A stretch of DNA of 54,281 nt, from positions 159,238 to 213,518 of the forward strand of contig CAJTTI010000001.1 of the NCBI GenBank assembly GCA_910579225.1. Reading direction: 5' to 3'. The notes below the pieces were generated by a model. The model was not told the DNA's origin and searched no databases. It saw nothing but the letters and a program-made list of their open reading frames with translations. This DNA comes from an uncultured Lachnospiraceae bacterium (GTDB lineage Bacteria; Bacillota; Clostridia; Lachnospirales; Lachnospiraceae). Made by a program: the position numbers and the translations under genes. This document shows, in pieces, positions 33,730 to 42,665 of the stretch; within the stretch, counting starts at the first letter, position 1; each line of letters begins with the position of its first letter.

Positions 33730-33785
33730 CTGCGCGGGCATCAGCGGGATTCCTTAGAATATAATCAAATACGAGGGGGATAAAG

Positions 33786-34355
33786 ATGAGGAAATTTCTA
33801 AAACGATGTGTTTTGTTACTGTTGGTACTGCTGCTGGGCATGGGCGCGGGGATCTATGGGTATGCCCGTTACACCGCACTGAAGGAGCCGGAACTGACCT
33901 CCGCATTTGTCAGCGGGAAGCTGGAAGCAGTCAGCGAACTGACCACTGTCCGGCTGACCTACACAGGGCTGATCAAGTATTCGGAAGGGAAGATTCCGTT
34001 CCTTACGAAAAACAGCTTTTCCATGATCTACACGGCCAGGGTCCGGGCCGGGATCGATATCCGGCAGGCAGAGATCGACATTCAGGAAGACCAGGTGGTG
34101 ATCACCCTGCCGGAGTGTGAAGTACAGTCCATAGAGATCGACGAAGATTCCATTGAATTCTATGACGAGCAGTGGGCTCTCTTTAACCGGACGGAAAAGG
34201 AGGACGTCATCGACATGGTGGCGGCGGCGAAGGCGGATGTGTCGGAAAAAGCGGACATGGACAGCCTGATCCAGAACGCCAGGACCCAGACCGAGCGCAT
34301 CGTCCGGGGGCTTCTGGAGGATGTGGTTGGGGAGCGGGCGCTGGTGATCCAGTGA
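33786..34355 (+). CDS. DUF4230 family protein, membrane-anchored
   Basis: A 189-aa protein with an N-terminal uncleaved signal or anchor (VLLLLVLLLGMGAGIYGYAR) followed by a DUF4230 domain (LEAVSELTTVRLTYTGLIKY, ARVRAGIDIRQAEIDIQEDQ, VVITLPECEVQSIEIDEDSI). The family has no known reaction. GAGGGGG lies upstream of the ATG, and a TATAAT at 33760-33765 is a likely -10. It is probably monocistronic or weakly linked to the next gene, whose start is 33 bases away but whose codon use is clearly more AT-rich. Confidence 0.88.
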   Translation: MRKFLKRCVLLLLVLLLGMGAGIYGYARYTALKEPELTSAFVSGKLEAVSELTTVRLTYTGLIKYSEGKIPFLTKNSFSMIYTARVRAGIDIRQAEIDIQEDQVVITLPECEVQSIEIDEDSIEFYDEQWALFNRTEKEDVIDMVAAAKADVSEKADMDSLIQNARTQTERIVRGLLEDVVGERALVIQ

Positions 34356-34388
34356 TTCTCATGCCGAAGTTTGTCAGAAGGTGTTGAA

Positions 34389-35246
34389 ATGGAAAAAATA
34401 AAAGAGTATTTGCTGAATAAAATATTTACAGTCCCATATCTGGATAAAATGGCGACAGAGGATATGATTCCCGATTCCTTTCTGAAGTGTGTGAAACGGT
34501 ATGTAAATAATGACAAACAGACCATTGGAGAAGCATTAAGCGAGATTTATCATTATATGGACAGGGAATACAGGAACGAATATTTTTATAAAAATACAAT
34601 ACTGAATCAGCTGTTGTTGGGAAAACACGATATCTATCATACATCTGTTCTGTCAGAATTACCAGTTGCGGGGTCCAAAGCAGATGTTGTCATGATTAAC
34701 GGACAGGGGGTGGTGTATGAGATAAAAACAGACCTGGATAATCTGTCAAGACTGGAAAATCAGATAAATGATTATTATCAGGTATTCAGTTATGTTTATA
34801 TTGTTACAGGCCGTAAACACCTGACGAAAATAAAAGAAGTTTTTCAGGATACAAAAGCAGGAATTTATGAATTAACAGATACGGGGAGACTGATACAAAG
34901 AAGGAGAGCTTCTTGTAATCGAGAACATTTGTCACATGATATCATGTTCAGATTGTTGAGAAAGTATGAGTTTGAAGAGATATTGTTAAAACATTATCAA
35001 AAACTTCCTGATGTAAATAATTTTATATACTACAGACAGTGTCTGGAATGGATAAAAGGCATCAATATTCTGACGTTCCAGAAAGATGTGATGGATTGTT
35101 TAAAAAAAAGAACAAGCATTGTTATAACGGATCTGCTGCAGGGAGAAGTGCCATATGAGCTTAGGTACTATGCTTATTTTTCAAAAAGATATTGGTCGGA
35201 TCATAGTCTGATGGATGTTCTTTTATCTAAAAAAATGGAGGTGTAA
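34389..35246 (+). CDS. sce7726 family protein, PD-(D/E)XK nuclease-like
   Basis: A 285-aa protein of the sce7726 group. The central part has a PD-(D/E)XK-type site: D99 in SKADVVM, E111 and K113 in VVYEIKTDL, and a following Q125/Y129 pair in NQINDYYQVFSYVY. The N-terminal third has a helix rich in Tyr and charge. The ATG at 34389 has AGAAGGTG about six bases upstream. It is the first of three AT-rich, tightly packed genes (sce7726-sce7725-RES), which suggests transfer as a unit. A nuclease role is inferred from the motif only. Confidence 0.82.
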   Translation: MEKIKEYLLNKIFTVPYLDKMATEDMIPDSFLKCVKRYVNNDKQTIGEALSEIYHYMDREYRNEYFYKNTILNQLLLGKHDIYHTSVLSELPVAGSKADVVMINGQGVVYEIKTDLDNLSRLENQINDYYQVFSYVYIVTGRKHLTKIKEVFQDTKAGIYELTDTGRLIQRRRASCNREHLSHDIMFRLLRKYEFEEILLKHYQKLPDVNNFIYYRQCLEWIKGINILTFQKDVMDCLKKRTSIVITDLLQGEVPYELRYYAYFSKRYWSDHSLMDVLLSKKMEV

Positions 35247-35248
35247 GG

Positions 35249-36217
35249 GTGTATTATCCGTATTTGAGAGGTCGGCAAAATGAATTGTTGTGCCTGCGTG
35301 AACTGTTGGAGAATGGTAAACTTGGAAAAAAAATAGTGCCTGTTATAGAGCCGGTCCGGTTTAGCAGTACTTTTTTTTCTACGCTGTCAAAATTTATTGA
35401 GATGAACAGGGACGTCATAGTTATACAAAATCCCAAAGTAGGGAAATTCGATAAAGAGTTCACTGAAATGCGGGCGAAAACAGAGAGAGAAGGTGACACT
35501 GATAAAAAGAAAAAGCTTCAGGAAACGTTGGAAGTCTACATGGAAATATTAAAAAATGAACATATTTTGGCTGGATATATCAATGATGCTGAAATGGTCT
35601 CGGAATTTTTGAAAAAGAATAAAGACATAGAAGATGCAATTGTGATTAACCGTGAACTGGGTAATTATGAATATTATGATGAATATGGGGAAGAACTGGT
35701 TGCAAAGCTTACCTTTATTCCCAATGATATGGATTTTAAGGATGACGTTTCTGGAGAAGTGGCTGTTATAGAGGATGGGTACAAAAAGGCAAAAAGAAAT
35801 ATAGATTATCTTGAACAGCCGGATGAGATTTTCAGTAGAAATCATGTAGTATATAAGAAAAGGGGATACTGCGGATTTTGTGATTATTCCATTGTGGGCA
35901 GTGAATACGAAGAAAGTGGCTTTGCACCTTTGGCGATTGCGATACACTTGGTCTATTTTGGAAAGAAGGATGTACTGCGTATCCATCATTTTGTTTCTGA
36001 ATCAAACGAAAATATTTCTGACCCGGCCAGAAAATTTGAAGAAGCCATGAGTCATCTGGTTGATTGGGAGAATTTTGACGTGATTCCCAAAACAACCGGA
36101 TTAAATAATTTGTTAAGCTACTATTATCACGGGAGATTTCCGGGTTTGGGAGTGATAAAAAAATATTCGTTGATGCACCATCTGGAGATTATAAATGATT
36201 ACCTGGGAGATGAATAA
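35249..36217 (+). CDS. sce7725 family protein (Beta-protein-like)
   Basis: A 322-aa protein beginning with the family signature YYPYLRGRQNELLCLRELLE. It starts at GTG 35249, two bases after the upstream stop, with GGAGG seven bases before it. The body is alpha/beta with IVPVIEPVRFSSTFFSTLSK and the CGFCDYSIVGSEYEESGFAP segment; the family is related to the phage/prophage Beta-protein fold. Its partner genes on both sides overlap or abut, so the three products probably act together. No reaction is known. Confidence 0.82.
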   Translation: MYYPYLRGRQNELLCLRELLENGKLGKKIVPVIEPVRFSSTFFSTLSKFIEMNRDVIVIQNPKVGKFDKEFTEMRAKTEREGDTDKKKKLQETLEVYMEILKNEHILAGYINDAEMVSEFLKKNKDIEDAIVINRELGNYEYYDEYGEELVAKLTFIPNDMDFKDDVSGEVAVIEDGYKKAKRNIDYLEQPDEIFSRNHVVYKKRGYCGFCDYSIVGSEYEESGFAPLAIAIHLVYFGKKDVLRIHHFVSESNENISDPARKFEEAMSHLVDWENFDVIPKTTGLNNLLSYYYHGRFPGLGVIKKYSLMHHLEIINDYLGDE

Positions 36218-37294
36218 ATGATATGCTGTGCAGAATGTTTTGCAGATCCGGAATTGAGAGCTGCGATTATGATTCTTGGGAATAAAAGCGATTGTCCTGT
36301 CTGCAGGAAGCAAAATGTATGGATTTATGATTCGAATATTGATAAAGACAATACAAATGTTGAAGAATTGATCAGTTCCATTCTGGATGTGTACGTCCCG
36401 GAATCAGAACTGAGTATTACTTATCCTGATGAAGAGAAGTTGAATATAGAGGATCGGCTGAAGAAAGACTGGAAGATTTTTTCCGGAAACTCAAAACAGG
36501 TCAGGCAGATCATCGAAGGAATGATTACAGATACGCCGGAATTGAATGATAAACTTATCAGCGAAAAGGTAGGAATTCCACAGTTATTCGATGATACATA
36601 TTTAGAGAATCATTCCTTGACGGGCAGATACAGTTGGGAGAACTTTAAAAAATGTCTGCGAAATGAGAACCGTTTTCACAGCAAATATATAAATCTTGAA
36701 ATACTGGCGCAGATTTTAAAAGACACCGTGATTACCATATCCGCAAATGAGAAGTTTTACAGAGCAAGAGTATCAGATAAATCAGGATTTTGCAGAGGGC
36801 AAATGGGTGCGCCGCCTGATGATAAGGCATCAGCTGGTCGCGCCAATTCAAAAGGGCAAAGCTGCCTTTATCTGGCAAGCAGGAAAAAGACAACCGTGAA
36901 AGAAATACGCGCACATGTATTTGATCATGTCACGATTGCTACGTTCAGACTGAATCATGATGTCAGAGTGCTGGATCTAAGTTCTATTACGCATGCTTCA
37001 CCGTTTTATGCAGGAACAGATTTGTTATCATATCTTGTTAACGAAAAGTTTCTGAGGGAAATAGAAAACGATCTGGCAAAACCTGTAAGCAGATGGGATA
37101 CAGACCTGGATTATCTGCCTACACAATATATCAGCGATTTTGCAAAATTTTCAGGATATGATGGTGTGAAATATTTCAGTACATTTGATCATGATGCGTA
37201 TAATCTGGCGCTTTTTAACCCGGATTTTTGTGATTGTATTTATCATCGGGTTTTTCTGGTCGAAAACGTAGATTACAGATTATCGACCGTGTGA
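36218..37294 (+). CDS. RES-domain protein with N-terminal zinc-ribbon
   Basis: A 358-aa protein. The first 35 residues hold two Cys pairs (CCAEC and CPVC) for a zinc ribbon. A helical, HEPN-RES-like middle follows. The C-terminal RES domain has KFYRARVSD, MGAPPDDKASAGRANSKGQS, CLYLASRKKTTVKEIR and QYISDFAKFSGYDGVKYFS, the ADP-ribosyltransferase-like core that in RES toxins degrades NAD+. The ATG directly follows the sce7725 stop. As third gene of an AT-rich module with a nuclease-like protein it may be the toxic effector of a defence or toxin-antitoxin system; that is inference. Confidence 0.85.
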   Translation: MICCAECFADPELRAAIMILGNKSDCPVCRKQNVWIYDSNIDKDNTNVEELISSILDVYVPESELSITYPDEEKLNIEDRLKKDWKIFSGNSKQVRQIIEGMITDTPELNDKLISEKVGIPQLFDDTYLENHSLTGRYSWENFKKCLRNENRFHSKYINLEILAQILKDTVITISANEKFYRARVSDKSGFCRGQMGAPPDDKASAGRANSKGQSCLYLASRKKTTVKEIRAHVFDHVTIATFRLNHDVRVLDLSSITHASPFYAGTDLLSYLVNEKFLREIENDLAKPVSRWDTDLDYLPTQYISDFAKFSGYDGVKYFSTFDHDAYNLALFNPDFCDCIYHRVFLVENVDYRLSTV

Positions 37295-37357
37295 TATTAC
37301 GGGAAGAAAATTTTGAGATTCATTTCTGATAAAAACAATATAAGGAGGAATCAACCC

Positions 37358-38188
37358 ATGTTTTACGAAAAAGTAAAAGAATCCACACAGTTTATTGAGA
37401 GCAGGACCGCGCTGCGTCCGACCATCGGCATCATCCTGGGCAGCGGCCTGGGAAGCCTGGTGGACATCATGGAGGAGCGGACCGTGATCCCCTATAAGGA
37501 GATCCCGAACTTTCCGCAGTCCCATGTGGCGGGACATGCAGGCAATCTGGTGATCGGCAGGATCGGACAGGAGATCATCGCCGCCATGCAGGGACGCTTT
37601 CATTATTATGAAGGCTTTACCATGAAGGAAGTGACGTATCCCATCTACGTGATGAAGCTTCTGGGCATTGAAAATCTGATCGTGACCAACGCCTGCGGCG
37701 GGATCAACCGGGACTTTGCGCCTGGCGACCTGATGCTTCTGACCGATTACATCAATATGCTGGGCAATAACTCCCTGATCGGCGAAAATGACGAGCGTTT
37801 CGGCGTGCGGTTTCCGGATATGTCGGAGGCATATTCCAGAGAACTGATGCAAAAAGCAGAACGAACTGCAGAGAGGCTGGGACTTTCTTATCAAAAAGGC
37901 GTCTACGCCATCTTCTCCGGCCCCTGCTATGAGACGGCGGCGGAGATCCGGGCCTATGAACGGCTGGGAGCGGACGCCATCGGCATGTCCACGGTGCCGG
38001 AGACGATCGCGGCCAACTATCTGGGTATGAAGGTGCTGGGAATCGCCTGCATCACCAACATGGCCACCGGGATCGCGAAGACGAAGCACAGCCACGAAGA
38101 AGTGGTGCGGATCGCAAATGAGAGCAGCGAGAGGCTGTGCGGCTGGGTCAGGGAGCTTTTGCTGGACTGGCAGACAAAAGAGCGGTAA
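37358..38188 (+). CDS. punA: Purine nucleoside phosphorylase (trimeric, type I)
   Basis: Splits purine nucleosides with phosphate into base and ribose-1-phosphate. The 276 aa and motifs fit the trimeric PNP family: GIILGSGLGSLVD at the phosphate site, the HAGNLVIGRI loop, GRFHYYEGF, VTNACGGINRDFAPGDLML, SGPCYETAAEIRAYERLGAD and GMSTVPETIAANYLGMKVLG. The start is the ATG at 37358 behind AAGGAGG; the frame is open 45 bases upstream without a ribosome site. Its GC-richer codon use differs from the RES module just before it. A terminator follows. Confidence 0.96.
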   Translation: MFYEKVKESTQFIESRTALRPTIGIILGSGLGSLVDIMEERTVIPYKEIPNFPQSHVAGHAGNLVIGRIGQEIIAAMQGRFHYYEGFTMKEVTYPIYVMKLLGIENLIVTNACGGINRDFAPGDLMLLTDYINMLGNNSLIGENDERFGVRFPDMSEAYSRELMQKAERTAERLGLSYQKGVYAIFSGPCYETAAEIRAYERLGADAIGMSTVPETIAANYLGMKVLGIACITNMATGIAKTKHSHEEVVRIANESSERLCGWVRELLLDWQTKER

Positions 38189-38270
38189 AAGAACAGTCTG
38201 CATCTGCGGCGGTTCTGAATGCCGGATGCCGGCAAAAGAATCAGGAAAAAGAAAACAGCAGGAAAGGAAC

Positions 38271-38347
38271 AAGACCGGTCCGGTATTCGTCCGGGCGGGC
38301 ACTGGAAGCATGGTGCCTGTCCGAAGATGAAAGGACCGGTCTTTTTT
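38271..38347 (+). terminator. Terminator with a branched loop after pnp
   Basis: AAGACCGGTCC (38271-38281) pairs perfectly with GGACCGGTCTT (38333-38343) and is followed by a run of Ts. The 51-base interior can form a second hairpin (GGGCGGGCAC with GGTGCCTGTCC). Probably a terminator; the inner hairpin would also allow a regulated switch, which I cannot show. Confidence 0.65.
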
Positions 38348-38638
38348 GAAAGCTGTCAGGTTCGGGAAATCGCAAAATAACATAAAGAAAGATGCAAAAT
38401 GGCATTTCGCCGGTTCGTTGCACTGGGTATTCAGGAGATTCCCAGGACGCTTTTCCGTCGCTTTTTGCGAAAAACACGCAGTTCTTTTCCAATCCCTGTG
38501 TATTTTTTCAGAAGAAAAGAAGGGGGCGGCCCTGCCCGGCCCCGGATTCCGGTGAAATCCAACAAAGAAAAAAGCACGATCATCCAGCATAATTCCATAT
38601 ACATCTAACACTGGAACATATGAGGAATACAGGCTTCT

Positions 38639-38647
38639 TGCTATACT
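38639..38647 (+). promoter_or_regulatory. Extended -10 promoter element of the alpha-galactoside operon
   Basis: TGCTATACT matches TGnTATAAT at eight of nine positions, about 50 bases before the first start codon. No -35 is evident at the expected distance, as is usual for extended -10 promoters. Confidence 0.45.
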
Positions 38648-38696
38648 GAAACTGCCAATAAGAAGCAGCAGTGAAAACATGCAAGGAGGAGAAGAC

Positions 38697-40010
38697 ATGA
38701 AGAGAAAATGCAGAGTAATGGCGGCAGGGCTTGCGGCGATGATGGCGGTATCGGCGGCAGGATGCGGTTCCGGAGGCGATGCGCCGGCGTCCCAGGGCGG
38801 CGCGGGCAGCGCGGATGCGCTGGAGGTGAAGATCTGGGACAGCGCCCAGGTGGACGGCCTGCAACAGATCGCGGACGAGTGGACGGCGCAGTCCGGCATC
38901 AAAGTAAACATCCAGGTGCTGGGCTGGGATGAGTACTGGACCCTGCTGGAAGCAGGAGCTACCGGCGGAGACATGCCGGATGTATTCTGGATGCATTCCA
39001 ATGTGGCGCAGAAGTACATGGAAAATGATCTGCTTTTAAAACTCGACGACTATATCAGCCAGTCGGAGGACATTGACCTGGCCAATTACTATGAGGGAAT
39101 CACGGGAATCTATCAGTTGGGAGACGCACAGTATGCGGTTCCCAAGGATCATGACACCGTCGCCCTGTGCTACAACAAGGCGATCTTCGATCAGTATCAG
39201 GTGGCGTATCCGGACGAGACCTGGACCTGGGAGGATTTCTATGAGGCGGCGAAGGCCATCACGGATGCAGGACAGGGCAGTACATACGGATATTCCATCG
39301 ACGTGGGAAACAATCAGGACGGCTGGTGGAACATCGTCTACGATTACGGCGGGTATGTGATCAGCGAAGACCATAAGACTTCCGGGATGGATGATCCGAA
39401 GACGCTGGAAGCCATGGAGTTCCTTGGAAAACTGATCGCGGATACCATGCCGGCCCAGTCGGTGATCTCGGAGAACGGCAGCGGCACGCTCTTCACCTCC
39501 GGCGTGACGGCCATGACCACCCAGGGAAGCTGGAATATCAATACCTTCTATACCAGCGACAACAGCGAAAATTTTGCATGGTCCGTGCTTCCCTACTATG
39601 ATCAGAACGGAAACGGAACCGCGGATCCGGGAGAGCGCTGCACCATTTACAACGGCCTTGGCTGGGCGGCAGCGGCAGGCACGGACGCTCCGGATGCGGC
39701 ATGGAGCCTGATCGAGTGGTTCTGCAAGGAAGAAAATCAGGTGAAACAGGCCGATCTGGGCGTGACCATGGCAGGCTTTAAAGGCGCTTCCGACAGCTAT
39801 CCGTCCGCCTTTGAAGGAATGGATATCAGCGCGTTTCTGGACATGGAATCCGAGGGAACGCTGGTCGTACGTCCGTGCAGCAAGTATACGACCAACTGGG
39901 AGACCATGATGGGAGAGACGCTGGTAGGCGCGTGGAACGATGTGTCCACCATGAAAGACGCCTGCACGAAGATCGCGGCGGAGATGAACGCGCAGCTTGC
40001 ACAGGAATAA
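38697..40010 (+). CDS. ABC sugar-binding lipoprotein (extracellular solute-binding family 1)
   Basis: The 437-aa receptor of the sugar importer. The N-terminus is a lipoprotein signal (basic MKRKCR, hydrophobic core, AVSAAGC with lipidated C23) followed by a Gly/Ser-rich linker. The mature part has the family 1 fold, with VKIWDSAQVDGLQQIADEW, GGDMPDVFWMHSNVAQKYME and YAVPKDHDTVALCYNKAIFD. The ATG at 38697 has AAGGAGGAG upstream. Two permease genes follow directly. The alpha-galactosidase in the same operon points to raffinose-type or melibiose-type sugars. Confidence 0.95.
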   Translation: MKRKCRVMAAGLAAMMAVSAAGCGSGGDAPASQGGAGSADALEVKIWDSAQVDGLQQIADEWTAQSGIKVNIQVLGWDEYWTLLEAGATGGDMPDVFWMHSNVAQKYMENDLLLKLDDYISQSEDIDLANYYEGITGIYQLGDAQYAVPKDHDTVALCYNKAIFDQYQVAYPDETWTWEDFYEAAKAITDAGQGSTYGYSIDVGNNQDGWWNIVYDYGGYVISEDHKTSGMDDPKTLEAMEFLGKLIADTMPAQSVISENGSGTLFTSGVTAMTTQGSWNINTFYTSDNSENFAWSVLPYYDQNGNGTADPGERCTIYNGLGWAAAAGTDAPDAAWSLIEWFCKEENQVKQADLGVTMAGFKGASDSYPSAFEGMDISAFLDMESEGTLVVRPCSKYTTNWETMMGETLVGAWNDVSTMKDACTKIAAEMNAQLAQE

Positions 40011-40023
40011 GGGGGATGAGGGT

Positions 40024-40911
40024 GTGAAACGAAAAATGACGAAGGCGGAGAAGACGGAGGCCCTCTGGGGATGGTTCTTTATCGCTCCCACCATGCTGGG
40101 GCTTCTGATCCTGAATTTTTATCCCATAGTCAATACGGTCTGGCAGAGTTTCTGCAAGACCGGAGACTTCGGCCGGGGCAACACGTTTGTGGGGCTTCAG
40201 AACTATATCGACGTCCTGTCCGGCAGTGAATTCTGGGTGAGCCTGTTCAATACGTTCAAATATGCAGTCATTGAGGTGCCGTTCTCGGTCTGCATCGCAC
40301 TGGTGCTGGCGGTGTTCCTGAACCGGAAGATGGCAGGGCGCAGCATCTACCGCACCATTTATTTCCTTCCCATGGTGGCGGCTCCGGCAGCGGTGGCCAT
40401 GGTATGGAAATGGCTGTACAATCAGCAGTATGGACTGTTAAACCATCTCTTCGGCAGCAGTACGGGCTGGATCTCCGATCCGAAGATCGCCTGGATTTCC
40501 ATCGGAATCATCGGCGTCTGGTCCATTCTGGGCTACAATATGGTCTTGATGATCGGCGGGCTGCAGGAGATTCCAAGAGATTACCATGAGGCGGCGGATA
40601 TCGACGGCGCCAGCCCCATCCGGCAGTTTTTCAGCATTACGGTGCCGCTCCTAAGCCCCACGATCTTCTTTATTGTACAGACCAGGATCATCGGGGCCCT
40701 GCAGCAGTTTGACCTGATCTACATGGTGATGGATACGTCCAATCCGGCGCTTTCCAACGTGGAGACGGTGGTGCCGGTGTTCTACCGCTATGCATTTACC
40801 TATGGAAATAAAGGATACGGCGCAACGTTTGTCATTCTGCTGCTGCTGATCATTCTCTTTCTGACGGTGCTCCTTCAGAAAGCAGAGAAGAAATTTGTGT
40901 TCTATAATTAA
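40024..40911 (+). CDS. ABC sugar permease, MalF/MsmF-like
   Basis: A 295-aa inner-membrane permease with six helices. The first is WGWFFIAPTMLGLLILNFYP. The EAA loop that meets the ATPase is YHEAADIDGASPIRQFFSIT. The family N-terminal segment VGLQNYIDVLSGSEFW also appears. The likely start is GTG at 40024, with AAGGGGG six bases upstream; an ATG at 40036 is possible. It lies 13 bases after the binding-protein gene. No ATP-binding subunit is encoded here, so a shared MsmX-type ATPase elsewhere must drive it. Confidence 0.94.
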   Translation: MKRKMTKAEKTEALWGWFFIAPTMLGLLILNFYPIVNTVWQSFCKTGDFGRGNTFVGLQNYIDVLSGSEFWVSLFNTFKYAVIEVPFSVCIALVLAVFLNRKMAGRSIYRTIYFLPMVAAPAAVAMVWKWLYNQQYGLLNHLFGSSTGWISDPKIAWISIGIIGVWSILGYNMVLMIGGLQEIPRDYHEAADIDGASPIRQFFSITVPLLSPTIFFIVQTRIIGALQQFDLIYMVMDTSNPALSNVETVVPVFYRYAFTYGNKGYGATFVILLLLIILFLTVLLQKAEKKFVFYN

Positions 40912-40926
40912 AGGAGGGAGAGAAAA

Positions 40927-41754
40927 ATGGCGAAAGACAAGGCCAATGGAATTCTGATCCATGTGATCCTGATCGTTGTGGCGTTCGTGATGATCGTGCC
41001 GTTTCTGTGGATGTTCCTGACGGCGTTCAAGACCATCGGAGAGGCCACCAGCATCAATCCGTTCGTAATCTTCCCATCCAGCTGGAAACTGGACAGTTTC
41101 CTCAATGTGTGGAAAAATTATAATTTTCTGGTGCTCTATAAAAACACCCTGCTTATGATCTTCTTCCGGGTGGTCTGCGCGGTGCTGACGGCGACCATGG
41201 CGGGCTATGCCTTTGGACGGATGAATTTTCCCGGGAAAAATATTGCGTTTTCTCTGGTTATGATCCAGATGATGGTGCCGGCGCAGATCTTTATCATTCC
41301 ACAGTACGTAATGGTATCGAAGCTGGGACTTCTGAACACGCTGTTTGCGCTGGTATTTCCGGGCGTGGTGACGGCTTTTGGAATCTTCCTTCTGAAGACC
41401 AGCTTCCAGGGGCTTCCCAAAGATATGGAAGAGGCGGCCATGGTGGACGGGTGTAATTACGGCCAGAGATTTCTGCTGGTCATGGCTCCGCTGACCAGAA
41501 GCGCCATGGTATCCCTGGGGATCTTTACCGCAGTCTTTGCGTTTAAGGATCTGATGTGGCCCATGATCGTCTGCTCGGAAGCGTCTACGACGACGCTGTC
41601 CGCGGCCCTTGCCAAGATGCAGGGACAGTTCTCTTCCAATTATCCGGAACTGATGGCGGCGGCGCTGATGGCATGCCTTCCCATGATTATAATCTACGTG
41701 ATCTTCCAGAAACAGTTCGTGGAAGGAATCGCTACTTCAGGAGGAAAACTGTAA
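40927..41754 (+). CDS. ABC sugar permease, MalG/MsmG-like
   Basis: A 275-aa partner permease with six helices (for example IVVAFVMIVPFLWMFLTAFK) and the EAA loop DMEEAAMVDGCNYGQRFLLV. The family segment FPGKNIAFSLVMIQMMVPAQ is present. AAAGGAGGG precedes the ATG, 15 bases after the first permease. Together they form the channel of the sugar importer. Confidence 0.95.
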   Translation: MAKDKANGILIHVILIVVAFVMIVPFLWMFLTAFKTIGEATSINPFVIFPSSWKLDSFLNVWKNYNFLVLYKNTLLMIFFRVVCAVLTATMAGYAFGRMNFPGKNIAFSLVMIQMMVPAQIFIIPQYVMVSKLGLLNTLFALVFPGVVTAFGIFLLKTSFQGLPKDMEEAAMVDGCNYGQRFLLVMAPLTRSAMVSLGIFTAVFAFKDLMWPMIVCSEASTTTLSAALAKMQGQFSSNYPELMAAALMACLPMIIIYVIFQKQFVEGIATSGGKL

Positions 41755-41759
41755 AACCT

Positions 41760-42665
41760 ATGGGTGAGATCAGGCGATGGGATATGCCCCATTACAGCAG
41801 TCTGGCGTATCAGCAGAAGATATCGGAAGAATTGTATCTGACCCTGTGCGGGCGGGAGCGGTGCGCCGCTTCCCAGCACGTGGGTCCGGTGGCAAGAGAC
41901 GGGTATCACCTTCATGTGATCCTGTCGGGCAGAGGGTATTACGAGACGCCCTGCGGACTGTTTTCCCTCCACGCGGGACAGATGTTCATGATCCGGCCGG
42001 AGGAGACAGTCACCTATTATGCGGACGGAGACAATCCGTGGAGCTACTGCTGGCTTGCCTTTGACGGAGAGAAGGCGGACTATTATGCAGAGCTGGCGGG
42101 CTTCGGCCCCGGCGTCTACTGGCGGGACTGCCATGTGGATCTGGAGCGGTTTCTGAAGATTGCGGAGAAGATGATACAGAATATGAAGCCGAGCATCTCC
42201 TCCGTGCTCCAGAGGACGGCGGTGATGTATGAGTATCTGGCGCTGGCGGCGGAATCCCATATCCGGTCCGGACTTGGGGATGCATACCAGCCGGTCTTTA
42301 TGCCGGATATGTATGTGGACTATGCCGTAGAGCTGATCAAAAAGAATTACAGCCACATCACTGTGGAAGAGCTTGCCCGGTATGTGGGGATCAACCGGAG
42401 TTATCTGTCGGATATCTTTAAGAAAAAGCTGGGTATGTCACCTCAGCATTACCTGGTCCGCTATCGGATGGAGCGGGGCGGGGAGCTTCTGCGGACGACG
42501 GAGCTTCCGATTCAGGAGGTGGCGAAACGCTCCGGCTATGACAATCCCCTGACCTTTACCAAAATGTTTAAAAAAACTTACGGAGTCAGCCCGAGAGAAT
42601 ACCGCATCCGCATGGCGGTGTCCGAGGGGCTGCCGGACGGAGGAGAAAATGAGTATTCTGTTTGA
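41760..42665 (+). CDS. AraC-family regulator of the alpha-galactoside operon
   Basis: A 301-aa regulator with an N-terminal cupin-type AraC sensor (DGYHLHVILSGRGYYETPCG, FSLHAGQMFMIRPEETVTYY) and a C-terminal double HTH (ITVEELARYVGINRSYLSDI, IQEVAKRSGYDNPLTFTKMF, FKKTYGVSPREYRIRM). This is the MsmR/RafR arrangement. It starts five bases after the permease stop and its own 3' end overlaps the GH36 start by 17 bases, so it is made from within the operon it probably activates, giving positive feedback. Confidence 0.93.
   Translation: MGEIRRWDMPHYSSLAYQQKISEELYLTLCGRERCAASQHVGPVARDGYHLHVILSGRGYYETPCGLFSLHAGQMFMIRPEETVTYYADGDNPWSYCWLAFDGEKADYYAELAGFGPGVYWRDCHVDLERFLKIAEKMIQNMKPSISSVLQRTAVMYEYLALAAESHIRSGLGDAYQPVFMPDMYVDYAVELIKKNYSHITVEELARYVGINRSYLSDIFKKKLGMSPQHYLVRYRMERGGELLRTTELPIQEVAKRSGYDNPLTFTKMFKKTYGVSPREYRIRMAVSEGLPDGGENEYSV

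Larger units (their letters stand above)
38189..38696 (+). other. 508-base gap between pnp and the alpha-galactoside operon
   Basis: The first part holds the long terminator-like structure at 38271-38347. The middle (38350-38600) shows no gene I can support: several plus-strand frames of about 60-70 codons overlap each other and lack ribosome sites. The last 100 bases carry an extended -10 and the ribosome site of the binding-protein gene. Confidence 0.4.

Noticed and set aside
38350..38600. Several overlapping plus-strand frames of about 60-70 codons after pnp
   Set aside because: They overlap each other in different frames and lack ribosome sites or recognisable protein features.
37280..39019. 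Long open frame of 579 codons on the minus strand across pnp and the binding-protein gene
   Set aside because: It is the antisense shadow of two clear genes and of a noncoding gap, with no ribosome site.
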